Source: Anaerolineaceae bacterium UBA5404
Lineage (GTDB): Bacteria; Chloroflexota; Anaerolineae; Anaerolineales; Anaerolineaceae
Direction of reading: 5' to 3'
Assembly: GCA_002409625.1 (NCBI GenBank)
Contig: DHNY01000003.1
Location: 192,703 to 256,702, forward strand
DNA: 64,000 bases
Position 1 is the first letter of the stretch. Every line of letters begins with the position of its first letter. The translations under genes were made by a program, and so were the position numbers. Positions 25,478 to 34,902 of this stretch are shown here, piece after piece. The notes beneath the pieces are model-generated. The model did no database searches, had not been told where the DNA came from, and worked only from the letters and a program-made list of their open reading frames with translations.

Positions 25478-27343
25478 TTAACGGTAACCTTCTGCTTGCA
25501 GATTGAACAAGTGCGCGTAAGGTCCGGCATTTGCCATCAATTCTGCGTGGGTGCCCAGCTCAGAAATGCGACCGCCATCCAGGACGACGATGCGATCTGC
25601 CATGCGCACGGTTGAAAATCGGTGGGAGATTAAAATGGCAATCTTACCTTCCATCAACTCGCCAAAATGTTCGAAGACTTCAAATTCTGCCTGAGCATCC
25701 AAAGCTGCGGTTGGTTCGTCCAGAACCATCAGTTCAGACTGACGCATAAATGCGCGTGCCAGGGCGATTTTTTGCCATTGCCCACCAGAAAGTTCCATGC
25801 CACGTTCCCATCTGCGACCCAAACCAGTTTCATAGCCATTGGGCAAGGTTTCAATGAAGTCGGCTGCATCTGCCCGCTCGGCGGCATTCTTGATCATCTC
25901 AATGTTTTCGACTTCTTCAATTTTCCCAAAACCGATATTCTCGCGAACGCTAAATTGATAGCGTACAAAATCCTGAAAAATGACCCCGAAGCGTTCATGC
26001 AAACTGTGGAGACTATATTCCCGTAAATCGACGCCATCCAAAAGAATTTGCCCTTCGGTGGGGTCATAAAGTCGGGTAAGCAGCTTGATGAGGGTTGTTT
26101 TACCAGCCCCATTTAAACCGACCAGAGCGATACTTTCTTGAGGTTTGATGTGTAGGTTGATGTTTTTCAATACAACTTTTTCAGAACCGGGATAAGTAAA
26201 GGACACGTTTTTGAATTCAATGCCATGCTTAACCGGACAGGGTGCTTCGAGCCCAGGTTTAGCCAACTTTAGAACGGGTTCCTGAGCCAGGTAGCTGAGT
26301 AAGTTATCAAGATAGAGGTTGTTTTCAAACAGGCTGTTGAAGCTTTCGAGTACGGCATTAATGGAAGACTGAGATTCCCTGAAAATGGATAGGAACATGG
26401 TCATATCACCGATGGTGTTAAACCCACCCAGGGTTCTAAAAATAACCCAGGCATAACTCCCATAATAAGCCGCACTGGAAAGCATGCCCCATAGCAAGCT
26501 GGCCAGGGTGCGACTGCGGGCGATGGCGCGATCCTCTTCAAAAAACTTTGTAAAAAGGGTCTGATGCCGTTTCATGAGCGTTTTGCCCAAGCCAAAAAGC
26601 TTGACTTCTTTCACCGTTTCGTTGCTGGTGAGGAGTTGTTCGATGTAGTTTAGTAACCGTGTCTCTGGAGCACGCCGGTTGAATTTTCGAAAGACGATAG
26701 TAGCATATTGACTTTGCGAAATAAAATTTGGAATGGCTGCAAGGAGCACCAAAAGGGGTAAAAACCAGCTATAACGAACGAGCAAAATCACCACCGAAAT
26801 CAGGGTTATCACCTCTTGGGTGATATCCAAAACACTGTTCACAATGGAAATAGAGGCAGTGTCAGCGATGCGCCGCGCGTTTTGGAGCGAATCATAAAAT
26901 TGTGGGTCTTCAAAAAATTGCAGATCGAGGGTTATCGCTTTGTTCATGACCAATTGGGAAACATGATTGGAGAGGCGCATGCGAAGGTTTTGGGATGAAA
27001 GGATATTGAGTTGCGAGAGAACCGCCGAGATGAGCACAATTGCGAATTCCATGATGAGGTAGGGCAATACCGCCTGGAATCCTTGCTGTAAGGGGATTTT
27101 GGCTTCCAATGAGTTGACGATTGAGTCGATTATCAATTTTCCTACCCAGGCTTGCGAAGCCGGAATGAGTGCCATGATGGGTGTGAGGATGAAACTTAGA
27201 ACCGCATTACTTTTGCCTGCTTGCCAAACCAGTTTAAAAGCTTGCGGCGTGTTTCTTAATGCGTAAAACATCGCATGAAAGCGTTCTTTGATGGTTTGAT
27301 GCTCCGAGTTGGCTGGGTTTTTAAGGGATTCTGGATGGTTCAT
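25478..27343 (-). CDS. ABC exporter half-transporter (TM domain fused to ATPase)
   Basis: 621 residues. N-terminal membrane domain (~40-345) with about six spans, then a nucleotide-binding domain with Walker A GLNGAGKT near 400, Q-loop VIFQDF, signature ELSGGQ near 505, Walker B LMVLDEP and H-loop ISHRFST. It resembles type IV exporters (MsbA/PCAT-like); there is no peptidase domain. The substrate cannot be told from sequence. It stands alone on the minus strand between the two M64 paralogues; export of a peptide connected with them is possible but unsupported. Confidence 0.88.
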   Translation of the reverse strand: MNHPESLKNPANSEHQTIKERFHAMFYALRNTPQAFKLVWQAGKSNAVLSFILTPIMALIPASQAWVGKLIIDSIVNSLEAKIPLQQGFQAVLPYLIMEFAIVLISAVLSQLNILSSQNLRMRLSNHVSQLVMNKAITLDLQFFEDPQFYDSLQNARRIADTASISIVNSVLDITQEVITLISVVILLVRYSWFLPLLVLLAAIPNFISQSQYATIVFRKFNRRAPETRLLNYIEQLLTSNETVKEVKLFGLGKTLMKRHQTLFTKFFEEDRAIARSRTLASLLWGMLSSAAYYGSYAWVIFRTLGGFNTIGDMTMFLSIFRESQSSINAVLESFNSLFENNLYLDNLLSYLAQEPVLKLAKPGLEAPCPVKHGIEFKNVSFTYPGSEKVVLKNINLHIKPQESIALVGLNGAGKTTLIKLLTRLYDPTEGQILLDGVDLREYSLHSLHERFGVIFQDFVRYQFSVRENIGFGKIEEVENIEMIKNAAERADAADFIETLPNGYETGLGRRWERGMELSGGQWQKIALARAFMRQSELMVLDEPTAALDAQAEFEVFEHFGELMEGKIAILISHRFSTVRMADRIVVLDGGRISELGTHAELMANAGPYAHLFNLQAEGYR

Positions 27344-27502
27344 TTGTGTGGCTGGCTCCTTGAATCACATGGTGGATGGCTTGATTTTACCGCTTTATTT
27401 TTCATAAGAGTGATTTTGAGGTCATATGCAAAAGATTAATCATTAAATTGGAAACAGGAAAATTTTGTCATAAAATGACACCTAACAGAAAGGAAAGTAA
27501 TA

Positions 27503-27649
27503 ATGAAAAACATTAGAAGCTTTTTAACAGTGGCTCTTTCGGTCTTATTATTGGTTGGCTCTTTCAGTGCTTCAGCAACCAAGGTCCAGGGAGCGATATT
27601 TGATGATAGCGATAATCCATCCAATTTATCATGGTACCTGGTGTGTTAG
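27503..27649 (+). CDS. Signal-peptide fragment of the second M64-like protease, ends in in-frame TAG
   Basis: 48 codons after a strong AAAGGAAAG site. The Sec signal peptide MKNIRSFLTVALSVLLLVGS has a likely cut after SASA, and the mature start runs to NLSWYLVC. A TAG at 27647-27649 sits where the paralogue has Gln (SWYLVCQ), one substitution from CAG. The next codon, TTG, continues the same frame into the protease body. Too short for a generic ORF caller, but clearly the 5' end of the gene. Confidence 0.7.
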   Translation: MKNIRSFLTVALSVLLLVGSFSASATKVQGAIFDDSDNPSNLSWYLVC

Positions 27650-29296
27650 TTGGATAAGGATGGAAAAATAAACGTTCTTTCCCAAATGCAGGTTGAACTA
27701 GCCGCGCCATTGGGAAATTTGTCGGATGAGGACCTGGTTCTCGCGACCAGTGGACCTAATCGATATGATTCGCCCTTAATCGCGCGTCTTTTTGATAAAA
27801 ACGGCAAGCTTGTCTATCAGAAAGTCGAAAGAATTACGGGACTAATTCGCGGAGAATTTGAAGGTGCGAACCCTGGTGACCCCATAGACGGGCACTTTTT
27901 TGAGGCAGAAGAACCTATTTTCGTAGTGCGAGTTCCAGTGATTAAAGACAGTGTTTTGAGCCTGAAAAAGTTTAACAGTACGATTGAAACAACAATTGAT
28001 CTTGAAGAGATGCAAAAAAGTATTCCTCAAATCAACCAGGAAAAGCAAGGAAAGCTTTCGAGCGTTGCTGTGACTGGAAACCCTGATAACCGTATGGATC
28101 TGTTAATCATGGGTGATGGTTTTACAGCTTCCCAAGAAGGACTATTTAACAGCTTTGCTGACACGATTAGCCAAGAATTCTTTAACATCAGTCCTTTGGC
28201 GGAGTATAAAAACTATTTTAATATCCAGAAATTATTTACAGCTTCTGCGGAATCCGGTGCCGACCATCCGCCTTATGATCCCGACTGTTCTGGCGGTGAC
28301 AATCCAGCGTGTTGTCCCGAACACCCTGATGACAATCCTGACCCATTGGCAGGAACCTATGTTGACACCAAGTTCGACGGCCGCTATTGTGCTTACCGCA
28401 TTCATCGTTTGTTGGTTGTCGATTACCACAAAACGGTCGCCGAAGCGGGTGTTCATTATCCGGATTGGGATACCATTATCATGATTATTAATGACAATAC
28501 CTATGGCGGTTCGGGAGGAGGAAGCTTATCGGTTGTCTCAAGCAATGTTTCAGCGGTTTCAATTTCACAACACGAGTTTGGGCATTCCTTTGGCAGGTTA
28601 GCTGATGAGTATCAAGACGATTATCCAGGTTACGGTACCTGTAGTGATATAAGCGGTCCAATTCCCTGTGAAGCCAATGTTACCGATGTGACGGACAGAA
28701 ATCAGATAAAATGGCGCTTTTGGATTGATCCGAACACGCCTATCCCGACATTACCTAATAATTACGGTCCTGAATTTGTAGGGCTGTTTGAAGGTGCACG
28801 TTACCGATCCCAAGGGATGTTCCGTTCGGGTGAATATTGCCTGATGCAATATCTGCATAGTCCTTTTTGCGCGGTTCCCAGCCAGGCTTTGGTGTTGCGT
28901 TTGTATGACGGCGGATGGGGCACGCCTTTAATTGGTATCCGGCAGATTGAACCAGGTTCAGCCCAACCCGATGCTCCTGCAGTTTTCTTAACCTACCCTG
29001 AGGGTCAAACCTTTTCTGTGGATGTGTTAAATCCTGTCGGCGGTCCTCCCGCGAGTATCCAATGGTACGATGGTGATCGACCTATTCCAGGGGCAAACCA
29101 GCCAAGTTTCACCTATAAAAGCAGCCTTTTCCAACCTGGTGAGCACCGAATTCGTGTCGTTGTTAGAGATAAAACATCCTTTGTTAACCCAAACATGGCT
29201 AGTGAAACTATGAAGAGTGAACATCAATGGGCGGTGTTCGTAGAAGTGCCGGCTTTTGATATTCATTGGATACACTTCCCAATCATTTCACGTTAA
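27650..29296 (+). CDS. Second M64-like metalloprotease body (paralogue)
   Basis: 548 codons in frame with the signal-peptide fragment just upstream. It contains DLLIMGDGFT, the zinc site HEFGHSFGRLADEY, CLMQYLHSPFCAVPSQALVLRLYDGGWGTP and an Ig-like domain, parallel throughout to the first M64 protein. It ends WIHFPIISR without a PT linker. A TTG start directly after the TAG would give a protein without a signal peptide. Zinc ligands and the conserved Asp are intact. The two copies flank the ABC exporter and probably arose by local duplication; their stops are at different alignment positions, so they were not inherited together. Confidence 0.8.
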   Translation: MDKDGKINVLSQMQVELAAPLGNLSDEDLVLATSGPNRYDSPLIARLFDKNGKLVYQKVERITGLIRGEFEGANPGDPIDGHFFEAEEPIFVVRVPVIKDSVLSLKKFNSTIETTIDLEEMQKSIPQINQEKQGKLSSVAVTGNPDNRMDLLIMGDGFTASQEGLFNSFADTISQEFFNISPLAEYKNYFNIQKLFTASAESGADHPPYDPDCSGGDNPACCPEHPDDNPDPLAGTYVDTKFDGRYCAYRIHRLLVVDYHKTVAEAGVHYPDWDTIIMIINDNTYGGSGGGSLSVVSSNVSAVSISQHEFGHSFGRLADEYQDDYPGYGTCSDISGPIPCEANVTDVTDRNQIKWRFWIDPNTPIPTLPNNYGPEFVGLFEGARYRSQGMFRSGEYCLMQYLHSPFCAVPSQALVLRLYDGGWGTPLIGIRQIEPGSAQPDAPAVFLTYPEGQTFSVDVLNPVGGPPASIQWYDGDRPIPGANQPSFTYKSSLFQPGEHRIRVVVRDKTSFVNPNMASETMKSEHQWAVFVEVPAFDIHWIHFPIISR

Positions 29297-29334
29297 AGCA
29301 TGTTTCTATAATTGATTAAAAGAAGACTGAATAA

Positions 29335-29361
29335 AATAGGCCCGCGATGAGCGGGTCTATT
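29335..29361. terminator. Terminator shared by M64-2 and comM
   Basis: Arms AATAGGCCCGC / GCGGGTCTATT (one G-U) around GATGA. The right arm overlaps the comM stop codon. Confidence 0.75.
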
Positions 29362-30880
29362 CTTGATCTTTGGCACGGTACTGCAAGGCTTCGGCGATAT
29401 GGTGCTGCATGATGTTTTCAACACCGTCTAAATCGGCAATGGTGCGGGAAAGTTTGAGCACACGATGGTAACCTCGCGCGGTTAGGCGCATTTGGCGCAT
29501 GGCGGTTTTCATCAGCTGTTGGCAGGGATCATCCAATTGGCAATATTGCCGGATTTCTGTAGGGGTCATGTCGGCATTGCTGACTAAGTGGGTGTTTTGA
29601 AAACGTTCTATTTGCTTTTGTCGCGCAGCTTCTACACGTTGGCGGATGGTTTCAGAAGTTTCGCCCTGGCGTTGACTGCTCAATTTCTGAAAATCAACCC
29701 GGGGGACATGGGCATGAATGTCGATGCGGTCGAGCAAAGGGCCTGAAATGCGTTTTTGATAATTGGTGATGGCGGCTGGCATGCAGGTGCATTGTCGCAA
29801 ATTATCGCCAGCATAACCGCAAGGGCAGGGGTTCATTGCACCAACCAACATAAAATTGGCTGGAAAAGTGAGTGAGCCTTGTGCGCGGCTAATGGTTACG
29901 ACTTTATCTTCCATGGGTTGGCGCAAAACATCCAGCATGCGCTGACCAAACTCAGGCAATTCATCCAGGAACAAGACCCCACGGTGCGAGAGCGAGATTT
30001 CACCCGGGCGTGGGATGTGTCCTCCGCCAACCATGCCGGCGTGGCTGATGGTGTGGTGGGGCGCCCTAAAAGGTCGGGTTTGGATGAGAGGTGTTTCTGG
30101 TGGAAGCATGTCGCAAATGGAATAGATGCGGGTAACCTCCAGTGCCTCATCGATGCTGAGTCTGGGCAAGATGGAGCATAATGCGCGTGCCATTAAGGTT
30201 TTACCGGCGCCGGGAGAGCCAGACATAAGCACGTTGTGTCCGCCTGCTGCGGCAACTTCGAGTGCGCGTTTGATATTTTCTTGCCCTTTAACCTCGCTGA
30301 AATCGGTTTCCGCATTAATTTCCAGGCTTGAACTGATATCGCGGGCATTGGCGGGGCTAATTTGCTCACCACCGGTAAGGTGATTGACCAGGTCGCTGAG
30401 CGATTTGACCGGATAAACCTCAATATCCGGGATGAGCGCTGCCTCGGCGGCATCCATTTCGGGTACGAAGAGCTTTTTGAAGCCTTCAGCCCGGGCATGT
30501 GCGGCGATTGAAAGCACACCACGCACATGGCGCAATGAGCCGTCCAGAGAAAGCTCACCCACAAACATGGCATCTTCTACCGTGGCTTGGGGAACCTGGT
30601 TATAGGTAATGATTACACCAACCGCGATAGGCAAATCAAAGGCAGGACCTTCTTTGCGCACACTGGCTGGTGCGAGGTTTACGGTGATTGGTTTTCTGGG
30701 GAAGGCAAGTTCACTGTTTTTGATAGCAGAGTAAACCCGTTCGCGGCTTTCTTTAACAGCTTCATCGGGCAAGCCAACGATAGTGATGCGCCCTGGGTTT
30801 CCTTGTCCATAGTCAACTTCAACGTCAATGGTGACGCCGTCAAGGCCAATGACAGCACAGGAATAAACATGGGCGAGCAT
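29357..30880 (-). CDS. comM: ComM/YifB-family AAA+ ATPase (Mg-chelatase-like)
   Basis: 507 residues. Lon-protease-like N-terminal domain (MLAHVYSCAVIGLDG; GLPDEAVKESRERV; KEGPAFDLPIAVG), then an AAA+ Mg-chelatase module with Walker A GSPGAGKT, FRAPHHTIS, GEISLSHRGVLFLDELPEF and a cysteine cluster NPCPCGY...CTC near 360. In naturally competent bacteria ComM is a branch-migration helicase for integrating DNA during transformation. Ends with TAG. Single gene, minus strand. Confidence 0.93.
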   Translation of the reverse strand: MLAHVYSCAVIGLDGVTIDVEVDYGQGNPGRITIVGLPDEAVKESRERVYSAIKNSELAFPRKPITVNLAPASVRKEGPAFDLPIAVGVIITYNQVPQATVEDAMFVGELSLDGSLRHVRGVLSIAAHARAEGFKKLFVPEMDAAEAALIPDIEVYPVKSLSDLVNHLTGGEQISPANARDISSSLEINAETDFSEVKGQENIKRALEVAAAGGHNVLMSGSPGAGKTLMARALCSILPRLSIDEALEVTRIYSICDMLPPETPLIQTRPFRAPHHTISHAGMVGGGHIPRPGEISLSHRGVLFLDELPEFGQRMLDVLRQPMEDKVVTISRAQGSLTFPANFMLVGAMNPCPCGYAGDNLRQCTCMPAAITNYQKRISGPLLDRIDIHAHVPRVDFQKLSSQRQGETSETIRQRVEAARQKQIERFQNTHLVSNADMTPTEIRQYCQLDDPCQQLMKTAMRQMRLTARGYHRVLKLSRTIADLDGVENIMQHHIAEALQYRAKDQE

Positions 30881-30922
30881 GGATTAAGTTTAGATGCAAG
30901 AGGGTGAATTGTCAACGCATTT

Positions 30923-30951
30923 TTGACAAGGGAAAATGGCTTTGATAAGAT
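30923..30951 (+). promoter_or_regulatory. Promoter of the methyltransferase gene
   Basis: Perfect -35 TTGACA at 30923-30928, a 17-bp spacer, and -10 TAAGAT at 30946-30951. Leader about 25 nt. Confidence 0.8.
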
Positions 30952-30982
30952 TTTTGGGATTTGTTAAGTGAAGGAAAAAGTT

Positions 30983-31624
30983 ATGGATCAGGCATGGTTT
31001 GACCAATGGGCAAATGAATACGATGCAGATGTGGTTGAAAGCGACAAGGCCGGCAGCTTTCCTTTTGCTGGTTATTTGCGATTGATGAATGAGGTTTTTG
31101 AGATTGTTAACGCAACACCAAGGTCCAAAGTATTAGATTTAGGTTTTGGCACAGGTGTGTTAACCCAAAAGTTTTACGAAGCTGGGCATGTTGTGACGGG
31201 TGTGGATTTTTCTGAGAAGATGTGCGCAATTGCAGGGGAACGCATGCCCGGGGCACGTTTAATCTGCGCAGATTTTGCGGAAGGATTGCCTGCTTCATTG
31301 CACGGAGAGACATTTGATGCCATTGTGAGCACTTACGCTTTTCATCACATCCCAAAGCACAAAAAAACTGAACGGATGCGCGATTTGTTGAGGTATTTGA
31401 CTCCTGGTGGTGTTTTGGTGATTGGGGATATCTCATTTGCCAGCCAAACTGACCATGAGTTTTGTGAACAGAAGTTTAGTGATGATTGGGATGAAGAGGA
31501 AAGCTACATTGTTTTTGATGAGCTTTTACCAGAAATTGTGGATCTCGAACCATCGTTTAAAACCCTTTCAGTTTGTGCGGGACTTTTGACAATCCAAGCT
31601 GAGAAAACTATTTATAGGCAGTGA
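30983..31624 (+). CDS. Class I SAM-dependent methyltransferase, YrrT-like
   Basis: 213 residues. N-terminal WFDQWANEYDADV is like the FDQWA.SYD start of YrrT-type methyltransferases. Motif I VLDLGFGTGVLTQKF, motif II VTGVDFS, ICADFAEGLP, and YAFHHI then LTPGGVLVIGD. The substrate is unknown. I chose ATG 30983 with AAGGA upstream; a GTG at 30968 is in frame. Single-gene unit with its own promoter and hairpin. Confidence 0.85.
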   Translation: MDQAWFDQWANEYDADVVESDKAGSFPFAGYLRLMNEVFEIVNATPRSKVLDLGFGTGVLTQKFYEAGHVVTGVDFSEKMCAIAGERMPGARLICADFAEGLPASLHGETFDAIVSTYAFHHIPKHKKTERMRDLLRYLTPGGVLVIGDISFASQTDHEFCEQKFSDDWDEEESYIVFDELLPEIVDLEPSFKTLSVCAGLLTIQAEKTIYRQ

Positions 31625-31626
31625 AG

Positions 31627-31660
31627 AAACTCATCGCCATACTGGGTGGGATGAGTTTTG
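31627..31660 (+). terminator. Hairpin after the methyltransferase gene
   Basis: Arms AAACTCATC / GATGAGTTT with a 14-base loop, followed by TTG. Moderate terminator. Confidence 0.6.
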
Positions 31661-31756
31661 TTGAAATTGTCCTCAAAAGCTGAGAGTTCGAGTAGAATTC
31701 CTACTTGTGTATGCGAGGCATGCACTTTAGTTCCAATATTTTAGTATGGAGATCTG

Positions 31757-34700
31757 ATGAAATTCCAAAAATTCCCACAAGAATTGCTAAAGTCAATCCT
31801 GGTCCTTGTGGCATTTGCCATGGTTTTTGGCGCTTTTTCACAAAGTGCAAAAGCCCAATTCCAAGCAGGTGATTGGTTGCCCTTTGGCGAGAAAAACCTC
31901 CAGGCGCTTCCGAATGTTACTTTACTTAACGCGGACGCTCAGGAGATTGTCGTTCAGGCGAATATGCCTGGTATCTCTGTTTCAGAGACCGAGCTCTTTG
32001 GAGAAAGCTTCCTGAGTTTCAATTTTGAAGGCTATGATTCAACCCAGGAGGTTGGTGCACCAGCTTTGCCTGTAATCAACCGTTTTATCGAAGTGCCATT
32101 GGGTGCTGAGGTGAGTGCGGAGCTTTTGGAGGCAAATACCCAAAGCTTTAAACTTGCAGATTATGGTTTAAACCAGATGGTTGCGCCTGTGCAACCTGGA
32201 CAGCCTAAGTGTGGTGGACCAGTTGAAGGTGGCGAGCCTTTGGGGCAGTTTTATAATGCGGGTTATTATCCTGAAAGTAACATTGCTATCTTAGATGATT
32301 TTATTATGCGTGGTCACCGCATCGTGCATGTTCAAATTCGTCCTGTGCGTTTTAATGGCTCAATTGGAGAGGTTGAAACAGCTTCAGCGATGACTTTTAA
32401 GCTCAATCTTGAAGGAAGCGATATGGCTTTGACTTATGCGGAAGCCGATCGATTGAATGCTGATGCCTTTAATCATATGTTGGCACCGACTGTGATGAAT
32501 TTTAATCAGGGTCGTCCCGTTGCCATTCAAGATCAACCCGAACGTATTCACATCATTACCGTTGACGAATGGGATTCAGGCTTGGCACCTTTGATCGCTC
32601 TAAAGCAAACACAAGGTTTTACCGTGACCAAGAAGAAGCTTTCAGAAATTGGTGGTAATAATACAACGAGCATCAAAAATAATATCAAAGCCGAATATCA
32701 AAGTTCAAACCCACCAACCTATGTTTTCCTGATTGGTGACTATATCGTTGGTGAGGTTACCCAAGGTCTGACTAACTATACTGGTCGAACTTCTTTGGCT
32801 AGGAATAGGACCGACCTGCATTATTTCACAATGGATAGCGATGACGAATATGTTCCAGATATTCTTTGGGGACGTTTCCCGGTTACCACAATGCAACAAC
32901 TGGAAAACATGATTAGCAACCTAACCTGGTACCACAATACCGGTGGCGATGAAGACTTTGTGAAAAAAGCTGAGTTCCTGGGTTCTAATGACAGCAGTTT
33001 CTGGCATGTCGCAGAAAATACGCACAACTATGTTATTGATACTCACTTGACCCAAAGAGGCTATACAGGTATTTTCCCGAACAACCCTCAACCGGGTGGT
33101 GATAAGATCTATGCCCATACTTACAATGCAACGGGTGCGCATGCGATTACCAGTATGAATGATAACCGCGCTTTTGTGATCTACAGTGGCCATGGATGGC
33201 ACGATCTCTGGGATGCGCCGCGTGTGAACCAGAACGATGTACGCAACCTTACCGGTTCAATTATTCCTTATGTTGCTTCGCATGCTTGTGTTACGGCTTA
33301 TTATGGTTTGCAAGAATCCTTTGGCGACACCTGGGTTATTCAACCAGGCAAAGCAGCCTTGGTGCATGTTGGTGCCTCTGAAAGCACCTATTGGCCTGAA
33401 GATGAAACCATGGAAAAAGCTATCTTCGATCATCTTTATGCTGATCCAACCGATGAGACCGGTCCTACGATTAGCGCTATGATGAACTTTGGTTTGACTA
33501 AAGTTCAAGAATCAGGTGCAGGCAAATGGAATTACTATCGCGAAGCCTATCAATACTTCGGCGATCCCACGGTCAAAATTGTAAAAGGACCTAAAGCCCC
33601 TGGTTTCCGTCTCAATGTTGATCCTAGTGAAATGAAAGTTTGTAACAACGATACTGCTGAAGCTGCCATTAATGTTAGCAGTATTAACAATTTTGATAAC
33701 CCTGTGGCGTTGAGCGCATCCGGTATGACCGGTTTTACAGCTGCTTTTGATCCTGATACGGTAACCCCACCGGGAAGTGCAACGCTAAACCTTGCAGGTG
33801 ATGGCACTGCCAGCCGTGGTGAACAGACCGTCGTCATTAAAGGGCAGAGTGGCGCATTGGAAAAAGAAGCTGAATTGACGCTGGATGTCTTCCCACCTAT
33901 CGCAGCTGGCCCAAGCTTGAGAACACCAGCCGATGGAGCGAAGAATCAAGAACAACGCCCAACTTTCCAATGGACAGAAGTACCTAACGTTGAAAGCTAC
34001 ACATTGCAAATCGCCAAGGACGAAGCTTTTGAAGATATCGTTCACAAACATGAGGGTATCACAAGCAATACACAAACCATTGAATTTAACCTGGATACAG
34101 ATAAAGTTTTCTATTGGCGTGTGATCGCGAAGAACGTATGTGGCGAAGTGATGAGCACGAAGGTCTTTAGCTTCCGCACCAAAGCAGGCCCTGGCGATTG
34201 TCCCGAAGGAACGATTGCGCAACGTGAATATTTTAACGACTTTGAAAAAGGCTTGGATGGCTGGACCGTTCATCTTGATCCAAGAAACGGAAATGAATGG
34301 GCGCTTAGCACCGCACAGGCTTATTCACCGGTTAACTCTGTAAACGCCAAAACACCTGGAATTACCAGCGATCAACGTTTGGACACGCCTTTCTTTACCG
34401 TGCCCAGTAGCGTGCATCCTGTGGCTGTTTTGTTTATGCAACGCCGTGATTTTGCCGCTGGTAACGTGTGTAGCGATGGCGGTGTCTTAGAATACAGTGA
34501 GGATGATGGCGCCACCTGGAAAGCTCTTCCTCGTCAGCATTTGATTCTCAATCCCTATAATGGCACAATTCCAACCGGTGTTTATAACCCCTTGGCAAAC
34601 CGTCAGGCTTGGTGCTATCAGCAAGATTGGGAACGCACAGTTGTTGATATGAAGGCTTTTGCCGGAAAGTCGATAGCCTTTAGGTTCCGCTTAGGAACAG

Positions 34701-34822
34701 GCAGAGTTGATGCTACTGATGGTTGGTATGTGGATGACTTTAGTCTGCAAACCTGTGTTGAAAAACCAAGTGAAGATCCTGAATACAAGAACTACGTACC
34801 TTTGATCTTCAACAATGATTAA
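31757..34822 (+). CDS. Secreted C25 (gingipain-like) cysteine protease
   Basis: 1021 residues. Signal peptide (ILVLVAFAMVFGAFSQSAKA), a C25 propeptide-like region with APALPVINRFIEVPLGA, and the catalytic domain ~260-620: His of YSGHGWHD near 478 and nucleophile Cys of SHACVT near 511, with FLIGDY and DILWGRFPV blocks. Then a beta domain, an FN3-like domain (TPADGAKNQEQRPTFQWTEVPN), a jelly-roll domain (FNDFEKGLDGWTVHL...GWYVDDFSLQ), and the C-terminal NYVPLIF. Cell-surface or extracellular endopeptidase feeding on protein. GGAG lies before the ATG; a terminator follows. Confidence 0.9.
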   Translation: MKFQKFPQELLKSILVLVAFAMVFGAFSQSAKAQFQAGDWLPFGEKNLQALPNVTLLNADAQEIVVQANMPGISVSETELFGESFLSFNFEGYDSTQEVGAPALPVINRFIEVPLGAEVSAELLEANTQSFKLADYGLNQMVAPVQPGQPKCGGPVEGGEPLGQFYNAGYYPESNIAILDDFIMRGHRIVHVQIRPVRFNGSIGEVETASAMTFKLNLEGSDMALTYAEADRLNADAFNHMLAPTVMNFNQGRPVAIQDQPERIHIITVDEWDSGLAPLIALKQTQGFTVTKKKLSEIGGNNTTSIKNNIKAEYQSSNPPTYVFLIGDYIVGEVTQGLTNYTGRTSLARNRTDLHYFTMDSDDEYVPDILWGRFPVTTMQQLENMISNLTWYHNTGGDEDFVKKAEFLGSNDSSFWHVAENTHNYVIDTHLTQRGYTGIFPNNPQPGGDKIYAHTYNATGAHAITSMNDNRAFVIYSGHGWHDLWDAPRVNQNDVRNLTGSIIPYVASHACVTAYYGLQESFGDTWVIQPGKAALVHVGASESTYWPEDETMEKAIFDHLYADPTDETGPTISAMMNFGLTKVQESGAGKWNYYREAYQYFGDPTVKIVKGPKAPGFRLNVDPSEMKVCNNDTAEAAINVSSINNFDNPVALSASGMTGFTAAFDPDTVTPPGSATLNLAGDGTASRGEQTVVIKGQSGALEKEAELTLDVFPPIAAGPSLRTPADGAKNQEQRPTFQWTEVPNVESYTLQIAKDEAFEDIVHKHEGITSNTQTIEFNLDTDKVFYWRVIAKNVCGEVMSTKVFSFRTKAGPGDCPEGTIAQREYFNDFEKGLDGWTVHLDPRNGNEWALSTAQAYSPVNSVNAKTPGITSDQRLDTPFFTVPSSVHPVAVLFMQRRDFAAGNVCSDGGVLEYSEDDGATWKALPRQHLILNPYNGTIPTGVYNPLANRQAWCYQQDWERTVVDMKAFAGKSIAFRFRLGTGRVDATDGWYVDDFSLQTCVEKPSEDPEYKNYVPLIFNND

Positions 34823-34839
34823 GCATAAATAACCTTTTC

Positions 34840-34875
34840 AAAAGCCTGGTGGTTTTTTCACCAGGCTTTTTTTGT
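34840..34875 (+). terminator. Terminator of the C25 gene
   Basis: AAAAGCCTGGTG / CACCAGGCTTTT with a seven-base loop, followed by a T-run. Confidence 0.92.
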
Positions 34876-34902
34876 CGTACAATTAAGCCATAGGTGCAAA
34901 CA

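Noticed and set aside
22544..29296. Genome-wide reassignment of TAG or TAA, or pyrrolysine use
   Set aside because: TAG and TAA end many intact genes here (TAG: rplU, ppdK, nitroreductase, comM and the YbjN lipoprotein itself), and both TAG and TAA are involved. At most local read-through is possible.
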